From Tomocerus qinae (lineage: Eukaryota > Arthropoda > Collembola > Entomobryomorpha > Tomoceridae): a stretch of 64,000 nucleotides of DNA. The DNA lies in assembly GCA_020055645.1 (NCBI GenBank), contig CM034547.1, forward strand, positions 29,326,513-29,390,512, read 5' to 3'. The notes under the pieces are model-generated. The model searched no databases, was not told the origin of the DNA, and saw only the letters and a program-made list of their open reading frames with translations. The translations under genes and the position numbers were made by a program. Below are positions 54,901 to 64,000 of this stretch, piece by piece (position 1 is the first letter of the stretch; each line of letters starts with the position of its first letter).

Positions 54901-56399
54901 GAATTTAAGTAGTTGGTTGGGGGTGCGGGTGGCAGTGTTGAGTAAAGAATAAAGTAGATCAACGGTTAAGCTAACGCTTATGGCCAAGCTGTTAGATCAG
55001 GCGTGGAATTTCAATGAAGATGACGACATCGAGGCGCAAACAACAAATGGACCTTAAAAAGCTTTTTATATGGAGAGAGGAGAATCGTAAAGGTGGCTTT
55101 TTACACTTTTAACCTCAAAAGTCTCGTTGGGTAAGCATTTCACACTTACTCACAATAATAAGGGAATGGAGTTGACGTGAGAGGAGGGAAGGAAAACGAT
55201 GAGTCGTCATAGTTGGGATCGAAATGAAACGGACTGAGCTTGGTTCGCACATTTAAGTTTTAACATCTCTTGAACAGTCTCCTTCTCATTCCATTGGCCA
55301 CCAATAACATAACACTAAGAATAACACTGTAAATGCAAAGCAAGTCAAGACAAATGCTAGGTGAGGATAATACGTGAGTTTACACGTGTCATGTCAGCAG
55401 TCATTGCTCCTATAAATCCTCGATCTAATCTGTAAATCTGACGAAAGTTTACTTCTGTCCTGTCCACTTCCTACCATGAAATGCAAACCGAGAACCGAAA
55501 TAAAACACTTCGTTTTCGGTTTATTTCTCGCCTCTCTGACTACTAAATAGAGCGAGAGACAGGATTAGGGGCTTAAAACCTTTTATTCCTCGTCCTGTTT
55601 CCTCTGTGTAATTTAATGACTCTGACCAAAGAGTTCGGCATGTAAATTCTAAATGTTTTACGGACAATACTCTCTGATATGAAAATAAATGCAATAGTGC
55701 TACAAGCTAATCACAAGTCAAACCTTGTTTTCCCTTCCTTAACGATTCCTTTTAACAGTTACACTTTTACACATTACTTAAAGCTAATGCAATAGCGCCT
55801 TGATGAAAATGCTAAGTAGAAACTGTTTAAAACTTGTCCCGTTGTCCTCTCCCATGTAAAATAGTAATACATTGCATTTAGAATGTCATGTACAAGCGGA
55901 CGTAGAAGACAGAAAACCTATTACAAGTGCATTTATTTGAGTAGGTAGTTATAGACCGAGATTTTAAGACAAGACATTAGTTAGTGCACAGTTTACATCT
56001 GAAAGAATGAATTTCGTTAATTTACGACAGACGCATGTTTAAGAATGCTGAATTTTATGAAGTTAATATTTCATGAATTGTGTCACTTCATGAATTCTCT
56101 TTGTCGACACAAAAACTCTTTCCTTTTACATGCCTGACTTTAGCTTACCTTACCATGCCAAGAGACTGCCTCATAGTAATATTCGCCTTCTTTCCAGCGC
56201 TGCTGCTGTGGTCAAACCTTGTACACCTCTGCTCCTTCGGCTGCTGGAGTTAACTACCAAAAACAGTATATGAGAATTATTGTGTGCAGTATATTATATA
56301 ATATGCAATGCATGTCATTCTTTTCCTATTCCCTATTTGTCTCGTACTTACATGCTAATTTGCATAAAGGAAGTTTCCTTGCAGTATTTACTGCTTTTA
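54901..56399. other. Non-coding spacer between the hAT-type and mariner-type elements
   Basis: I see no gene, only one short pentamer motif run near 55338. Confidence 0.6.
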
Positions 56400-56401
56400 T
56401 A

Positions 56402-56917
56402 CAGGGTGGTCAATACAGATGGTACCCAACAACACCGGCTCATTAATGGCCTTAATCATTTTTGGGCGTTGATGTCTTTGAAAAGGATGTTAGCTCAATT
56501 CAATGTGCTGTGCCTAAATACTCGATCTTAGTCGATACTTGAGAGAAAATCAAAAAATCTTGTAAAATAACTTGTAAGAATCATAATTTTGATTTTTTCC
56601 ACATTACCAGTTAAAATGATTTTCACAATGGTAATTTCCCATACAGACGCTGACCAGAAAATAACTCAACACTAAAAGTTTTAAGTTGCTATAATCATGC
56701 CCCTTCCGTCTGAATTTCTTCGTTGCGGAAGTTAAGTAAGATTCTTTGAACGCAATAGCTCATTTGATAAAATCAAATAAGTTTTGTATCACCTCCTTGT
56801 ATCATTCAAGAACTACAAACACACCAAAATAAAAAAATTCATCTCCGCTGGTCCAGAAAATATTTATTTAGTCGCATGTCAGCCTCAGAGGGTGGGATAA
56901 CCATTTTGGATACCCTG
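56402..56917. mobile_element. Tc1/mariner-type MITE or decayed element (CAGGGT ends, TA duplication)
   Basis: Seen: 516 bp beginning CAGGGTGGTCAATACAGATG. The right end, read inward on the other strand, is CAGGGTATCCAAAATGG. TA lies immediately outside each end (56400-56401 and 56918-56919). The terminal repeats match well for 6 bases and then imperfectly up to a shared CCC about 25 bases in. No transposase frame is left. Known: TA target duplication with CAGGG-type termini is common in mariner-like elements. Inferred: an old internally deleted copy. The weak inverted repeats keep the confidence moderate. Confidence 0.5.
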
Positions 56918-58228
56918 TAGATGCACATAATTCTAACAACTACTTAAAAACAAGCTAACTGACTGACTACTGTGCCTACAAACAAATTTAATCAGATATA
57001 GGAACTAAGGAATGATTTCAAGCAGTAGGAACTCTTGACAAAACGAAAATAAATGGAGATTTTACAAATATAAATGTAAAGTAAAGAGTGCAAATTGCTG
57101 CAAGGAAAGTTTATGATTAATAGTAAGTATAGGCTACTATGTTTCATTTTGGTATTTACTTGCAATAAATATCTGCTAACGTGACATAAGATTGAGTAAT
57201 TGAATGCGGAATAATATAGAGATGAACATAACAATATATTATATGTGTACATAGAATGTAATAGTTTGTTATATTATACGACGTATCAAAATGTTTAAGT
57301 GGTTTTCCTAATCTAGTGGCTAATAGTAATTCGGCTAAAGTTGAGAAAGTTTTGCATGTTTGAAGGAGTTCCGTCAGTGGTGCTTTTAACACTGGGTTGT
57401 GGAGAAATGAGATTTTTATTGAAAGGAGACAGGGAGTGGAGTCAGCGGAGTGGATTGCAGTTAACAAGCATAATGAAAACATGAAGTTTGTTATTTACTC
57501 CCCTAACTGGAGTTCCATATCTGAGTAATGTTAGTTTATGTGGGATTATGAAGCAAGCCGTCGTGTTTCACTTCCAAGTTTATTTACTTACTCCATTTTG
57601 GACAAACTTGGAGAGCTTGAGATAAATTAATCACGCGAGAAATTTTATTTTACAACATATTTCTAGTCAACTTGTGCTTTACAGGATCCCAGATCAGTGT
57701 AGGGTGCAAGTCATAAAATTGTCTTAAAACGCAGCTCGTGTTATTGTAGTTTATAAAGCCTACGTCTAGAGAATACAGAAGTTCTTTTTACTGTTCTCCA
57801 AAACTTATATTATTCTATACGCACAATCCGGCAATAACTATAACATAACATGGGTAATAATACTACGCAACATAACATAATAAAACAAGACCACACTGCT
57901 ACTATTACAACTAACTCCAACCAAAGCATTCTTTATCAAACATTTAGTAAAACTACCTACGCACTTAAGTATACACTGCGTATCCATAAGAAATTTTATT
58001 TTCGCATTAGAAAAGACAATAAAATGATGCACGTTGTAAATACTGACATAAATAGTTAATACATAAGACACATTACCCATTACTACTCAGAGACAATTCT
58101 ATAGCCATAAAACATGGGTGATCGTCATACGTCACGGTAAGTAGATTATAGAAGCTTTCCTACACTTGTAATATTTTTGAATCCTCCAGTTACCAATACC
58201 TACACGTTTAGTCTTCTTTAAACTCGTT

Positions 58229-58263
58229 TTAATCTGGTTCAATCTGGCTTAATTTGGTTTAAA
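58229..58263 (+). repeat. 10-bp tandem repeat
   Basis: Three copies of a unit near TTAATCTGGT (TTAATCTGGT, TCAATCTGGC, TTAATTTGGT) and a partial fourth. Confidence 0.75.
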
Positions 58264-60480
58264 GGTAAATAAAGTAATCCCATCTCCATATTCATCTACA
58301 GAATGGGATGAAGACAAATATTTCAATCTGCTTTCAACTCTACAGCGTAAATAAACAATTAGTTCCATATAATTTGCTTGCGGTCAATAGTTCACATCGG
58401 TAGATAAGAACAAAAGTAACGACGGCAAGGGACGCTTAGCTACACGTTAGGAATATTATGTCCTATTGTTCCTAGTGCCCTGCCATCGTCATTCATAATT
58501 GTATTACAAGCTTATGAGCTGAAAACATTCGAGAACATAACAAGTGAAGCATAAAAGAAAAGTTTCCAACAAGACCATATAGTTTCAGGACATAGCTACT
58601 ACATAACAAACAATAGCCCTGAAAGTAAACAATACACGAGAAAATATCCCTGGCTAGTTTCCCAATCCTTATATAGAGAAAATTGGAGTAAACCTTGAGC
58701 ACAGACATAGTTACTATGTATATAGTATAAGGAGCAGGAGGGCAAATGAATGTAATTCTTCGAACTGGACATTGACATGGTCAATATTATTCGAGGAGAT
58801 ATGCATATGGGTTTAGACTGGGGACTGGAGATAGTAGACACAATACTTGAGCTAACTAACTCTCTAGTCCACTATTAGTATAAGGTAAGCTAACAAAGCT
58901 CCATATTGAGCTTCGGCATCTACGGAGGTTTATGAGCAGAGGATCGTGGTGAGCGAGAGCGAGCGTGATTTTTGGACAAGTCATTTAATAAGATTTATTA
59001 CCAGGGGGTTGACATTTCAACAAAATAGAACAGCGGGAGCCTTTCTTGGTGGAGAACTGTACAGATTCTGAAGGAAAGCAGAGCAGCAAGGGATAGGTAG
59101 TGGTGGCTAGGTAGTTAGGAGTTAGAACAGACGTTCTTCTGTCTATGGATCTTTATGTGGCCGGAGCTGCTGCAATGCTACTACTCATCGGCTCACTGAA
59201 TCTGCCTTCCTCTGCTTTGGTTTGGCTTCGCTGGACCCTTTTCTTAATGTCTCATGCCTTATTTCCCGTGAGTCTCATCAAAAAACGTAAAGTGCTCCAA
59301 GGGACCTTCCTTTCTAATATCTGTGTACTCACATACACTCCCATATAGTTTTCTTTTATAGATTTTTCTGTCTCTCCACTACTGTTTTATGCAATTCTTG
59401 TGTAATTCCGTACCTACTCACATACGTACACATAGATATATTTTTTATACTCATAGGACACATAGTCCTAGCTGCTATTTGTTTTACACTATGAATAGAC
59501 TATTTCCTTATGCCTCTGTCATAGTTGTGTCATATGCAATGTAGCCCACTTCAATTTCTCTCTTGTTTCTGCTCTACTATCTCTCCCACACTATTTCCAC
59601 CATACAAATCCCTTCTACCCTGAAAGTTTTGCCCTTACATTACTTACTTTCTGATGCTTTACATAAAATACGTTTTTATAAGATGAGATAGAGTGATAGT
59701 GTTATGTTATGTTACTTTACTTGCACAAAGTAACATTCGAAGTAAGCACGTATTTTTTCCAGCACTTTTTGTCACTTTCTTTTTTATTACTGTCTTTACT
59801 GCATACTGATCCCACTTGCAGTTCTTACTACATGCATTTTCCTATTTGATTCCTTCTCATAATTGCATAATGCCCGACACTACACACACTTAAGGCTATT
59901 TGGATAATACATTTTCCACTACAAATTGTTGAACTTGCAATATCATTGTTCCGTCCATACATAAAACTTTCCTACCATCAACTTTGTTTATCATCATGGG
60001 AAAATCTTTTCCCAGAACACAAATAAATGCAAAAAGTTTCTTAACACTAATTTTAATAAGTGCATGAATATGAAAATCATTTTTGTCATCGCTAAACAAA
60101 ACTACCTACAAACTTGCCGACACAATAATCCTTAAGTACATGTAATTACTTATGACATTTACATATTACTGCATATGATAAGGGTTGCTGTACATGCAAT
60201 GCAGTATTATATTCCTGGGATTCTAAACAAACGTGGCATTTCATATTCAAACCATTTCAATTTTGTGATTCTCACCATAGCCAGATCAGCAGATCACATC
60301 GCAGTGCATTCGGTCTCTGTCAAAATTCAGTAGACTTGACATGATGCACCACTCGGCTGTCTCCATTTCCATTTCTGCCACTTTACACTATGGTTATAAG
60401 TGTGTATAGTGTGTATGATGGGTGTACACATGAGATGTCCTGGAGAATAATGGAAAGAACCTGGAAGAGATAGAGCAAAT

Positions 60481-60502
60481 GCATGCATGCACAGACAGAC
60501 AG
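60481..60502 (+). repeat. Compound (GCAT)n(ACAG)n microsatellite
   Basis: Two and a half GCAT units run directly into three ACAG units. Confidence 0.85.
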
Positions 60503-62718
60503 AATTTGAGAGTTAGACGAGTGAAGTGGAGAGTTTGTCGAGAGTGGTGCAGTTACATAACATAAAACAGAAAGAGAGGCACATCAAGACAAGAGTCCGA
60601 AATCATCGCTTGTGTACGTATTGACACATTAAAGCACTTACAAATGGTATGCGCCTTCGGCTAGATCCAGACTCACTGTCACTGCCATACTTACCATTTA
60701 CCATGCCATTACAGGATGGTAATGCGAAAGAGTAGAAATATCTGCTATAGCAGCAGACAGTGGTTGGTTTTCCGGAGAGTGGACGGGTTCTATCAAAAGC
60801 TTCGGAGTGATCTACTCTCTTCAGAGTTCGTTACAGTTGAAGTTGATCGTTTGTGCCATTGCCAATGAAATTCAATGATGTGAGCTGAGGACGAGGATGA
60901 TGAGAATAAGAATGACGATGGATGACATGCATCACGCATCTAAATGGACCTTGTTGCCTTAAACTAAACTTGTCTTCCCAATCTGTCTACTGTGCGTGGT
61001 CCTTCCACTTTCTTTCCGTTTAGCAGACTCAACCCAACCACTAAGCACTACATTTCAACCTCTCTACCAGAACAGCTTTTGTAAATGTGTGTAGACACAG
61101 ACACGCAGCAATACGTACAATATATCCTTCTTTAATGGGGAATATAAAATGTGTATCTACTATATACGACAGAGTGCATTAGACGGAGGAGTAAGACAAG
61201 ACGCAGCCTAGTGTGTAAATGGTTAATGGGAGAGTACTTAAGCTTCTAACTACAACCTCACTTAACAAATCTCATCATTACTACAATGCGTACATTGTAC
61301 AAGGTGTCCTAATGGATTCTACCCATTTCCTCTTCCACTCGTCTTTTATTTTAAAAGATAGTCATCTACTAGACGTATATAATGCATTATACTACATAAC
61401 TGCATCTCCACGTAAATAACTACTACTGCTTCTACATTATCTACTATACTATACACCACACTCCACTAAATTGCGACTTTCAACTTATAGCCTTATACAC
61501 TGGGCTAAAAACAAAACTTACGATTATCGTAGTACAGTTAACAGAAAGTTAACAACGATAATGCGCTTAAGTTCTTTTGTTTCGTCATTCCTGTCACATT
61601 ACGTTATGGAAGCAGCAAATAAACAAAATGTATTTAAGGATGCTACTACTTATCTACTCTTTAAACAGGGTGCTTTGCTTACATGTAACGTTGTTTTCAC
61701 AGTGCGTGTACATACATTTGTTGGTTATCCGACTGCGGAAACTATCTTTATACCTATTTACATCTACCTCATTAAAAACGCTTTACATTTCAAAGCTCAT
61801 AAAACCATTTGCTCAAATTCTACTTCCTGTAATTCAAAAATGCTTACATATTACAGCTCTTGCCTTATTTATGTGTTTCATAATAATAATCCCGAACTGC
61901 ATATTATAAATCTCAATGATAGATACAGGTTGTTTTTTAATTCATACCTTGGTATATAGTAAAATAGAGTGGAAACTGAAAACCATAAGCTTTTAGCTTA
62001 GCTAACGGTTAGTAGATGTAAACATTACTATATAAATATAAGTATATTTAATTGGTTTTGCATTTGAATACTAACAAAATGTATGGGTTTGCGATATATA
62101 GCACAAAAAGTTGTTATCCCTAAGGTTTGCTGTTTTACATCAATTTCTAGTATTAGTATTAGAAATGGGCCGACTTAGTCCACAGGTAAACAAGTAACTT
62201 CTTTGTGGTTCAAATACTGTTTAAAGTTGTATGTTCCATTTTGAAGCAATATTGTCCGGTGAGGAAACTACAACAAACGTATATCTCCTGGTTTATCTCT
62301 GTGCTAATATTATAAGATGTGCGAATTTCAATCAAACAGGAAAAAATGTAACTGAATAAATATCACGTAAAAATACACTTTCAGGAAGAAAGTTGTAGAG
62401 TATACTCATGTTATAAGTCGGAAATAATATTTTCAGCACGTGCAAATCCAAAGTGAAAAATAGATGGGGAAATAAGCATCATATTTGTAAAATGTAAATA
62501 TTGTGACATAAACAAGGATAGGGATGGTTGTTTTTATATAAACATGGGTTAAGATACTTATCATGAGTACATGAGATGCATTTGTATATACAAGAGACGG
62601 TAAATAGAGGGGGACAAACAAGAGAAAGGGCGACATGTCCTGAGAGTCAACATTTCGGCAAATTCGTCGTCTTCCTCTCTCCGCCCATCTTTTTGAGATG
62701 AGTTTAAGTGGAGTAGGT

Positions 62719-62782
62719 GAACAAGTCAAGTGAAGAACGTCCAACTGTCTCGTCTCTTCCTTCGTCTTCACTTGACTTGTTC
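62719..62782. repeat. Hairpin: 18-bp perfect stem, 28-base loop
   Basis: GAACAAGTCAAGTGAAGA (62719-62736) and its exact reverse complement (62765-62782) enclose a pyrimidine-rich 28-base loop. Both arms contain the dispersed CAAGTCAAGT motif of this window. The stem is shorter than a usual microRNA precursor, so no RNA gene is claimed. Confidence 0.85.
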
Positions 62783-64000
62783 TATATCTCCTTTCCCTGC
62801 TTTCTCTCTTACTTGCTGCTTCAGTGCTTTTCCTCCGCCACTTTCCCATCTTTCTATAGTTGTCCATTGTGAGGACTAGTTCTTTCCGTCAGACTCCTAT
62901 AATAACCCTGCTTAGTCCTTACACACAGTTAATGCCTTCCTACGCGTTCCCATCTCTCCACCAGTGAAATAGCCCAAAAGCAGAGGAAATGTGTAAGTTA
63001 TTTGTATGTTGCCATTCAACTTGCTTACTACACACTATGTATTCCTATTGCACTTCTCCATAACTCTTTTCTAACGCTTTCCTTTGCTCACTTCTTACTT
63101 TGCCTTAGCCGAAAACGACTTATACGCAGTACCCTCTAATACATATCACTCCAACTCTCCTTTACTCACTTCCTCCTCACTGCCTTGCTTAACCATCAGA
63201 TAGATACGCAGTAATGTAGTCAAGACCTTGCTACTAATGTCGTAGCCAAATATTTAGACACAAACTTGGGCTCAACTTTCTTTCTTATTTCCAACATTAA
63301 CAAGATTTAGATAAACATGTTGAAATATACAGTTAATACTGACATTTACACTCATAGCATTTTAATTCATCAACCCACTAGATGTAGTTTTGTGACATTT
63401 GCACATTGTAACCTTGCTAAATCATAAAGCTGTCATAGTTAACTTCCTATTGTGACAACAATCGTCTGTATATTTGTGCCTGAGTAACCGAGAATTAACA
63501 CACACATCAGGCAATATTAGTTTTATTGCCCAAAAATTATCTATCCATTCCGTAAACGTGTAGTTCAACGTTTACGTTAGTTCTTTAATTACTTATTGAC
63601 TTGGAATTTCAATGAACACTATCAATGACATTTTGAAAAGTTTTAGCTGTATTAAGACCCTTTTATGCAATTATGGTTTGAACTATTATCATACTTTTCC
63701 TGAAGGTTTTACACCATGTTACAACTGTGTAATAGCCGAAATAATTACATTACCAATTTAAATAGATTTTCGGACTGATTAAATGAGTGCTAATCTTTCT
63801 ATAGATTGTCAAAGAAATATGAAATCAATATGAAAGAAAACAAAACTTTTATAAATTGAGAGTATCAATAAAAAAACAGTCTCATCCGAAAGAATTTTCT
63901 GGATACGATCCTGTGGTTTAGTATACCAAACACTTAGGTATTTATGTTTATACGGCAAATGGTGGTATGATGGTGAGAGTATGGATGAACGAAGTTGGGT

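Larger units (their letters stand above)
56920..64000. other. Non-coding stretch with weak ORFs
   Basis: No gene is supported. Weak candidates are a short ATG frame with a donor at 59145-59267 and a minus-strand ATG frame at 62433-62867. It also holds the 10-bp repeat at 58229, the GCAT/ACAG microsatellite at 60481 and the 18-bp hairpin at 62719. 61960-62440 and 63480-63900 are AT-rich with few pentamer motifs. Confidence 0.55.

Noticed and set aside
56911..56922. TACCCTGTAGAT, identical to the first 12 bases of miR-10
   Set aside because: It is the terminus of the mariner-like element plus its TA; the remaining bases differ and no complementary arm lies nearby.
61561..61959. 132-codon plus-strand ATG frame
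   Set aside because: Composition (Tyr, Ile, Asn, Phe, Ser) is that of translated AT-rich DNA. No domain recognised, and a frame this long is borderline for chance.

Overview
This is an AT-rich, gene-poor stretch of a eukaryotic nuclear genome. Nothing in it looks bacterial or viral: there are no packed ORFs, operons or ribosome-binding-site pattern. One segment can be read as protein-coding with confidence, a single exon ending in a consensus splice donor. Its last 32 residues resemble the start of the mature CLCA (calcium-activated chloride channel regulator) domain. CLCA genes are known in crustaceans, chelicerates and springtails and absent from Drosophila. Together with base composition, this suggests a non-dipteran arthropod (a springtail or crustacean would fit), but the species cannot be fixed from the window.

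Layout: 1-9253 is non-coding with short simple repeats. 9254-10003 holds a 732-bp foldback element with two 202-bp inverted arms built from 16-bp monomers, flanked by a 9-bp target duplication (MULE/Foldback type). 10004-25937 lies downstream of the CLCA exon on its strand, so part or all may be its first intron; no further CLCA exon was recognised there. 25938-26597 (minus strand) is the CLCA-like first coding exon, with a possible initiator just upstream. 26661-54283 is non-coding as far as I can see, with a few weak exon candidates. 54284-54900 is a 601-bp non-autonomous hAT-type element with an 8-bp target duplication. 56400-56919 is a 516-bp element with TA duplications and CAGGGT ends (Tc1/mariner-type MITE). 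56920-64000 is non-coding with weak ORFs and one strong 18-bp-stem hairpin.

A feature of the whole window is a dispersed family of pentamer-based motifs (TCAAG/TCAAC, CATTA, TTCAT and so on), present as one to three tandem units at dozens of sites. The exact 8-mer TCAAGTCA, counted by eye on both strands, occurs about a dozen times where two to three would be expected.

Most open frames of 60-140 codons here are what an AT-rich random sequence of this size would give. I have not called them as genes. No tRNA, rRNA, CRISPR array, autonomous transposase or reverse transcriptase was recognised.
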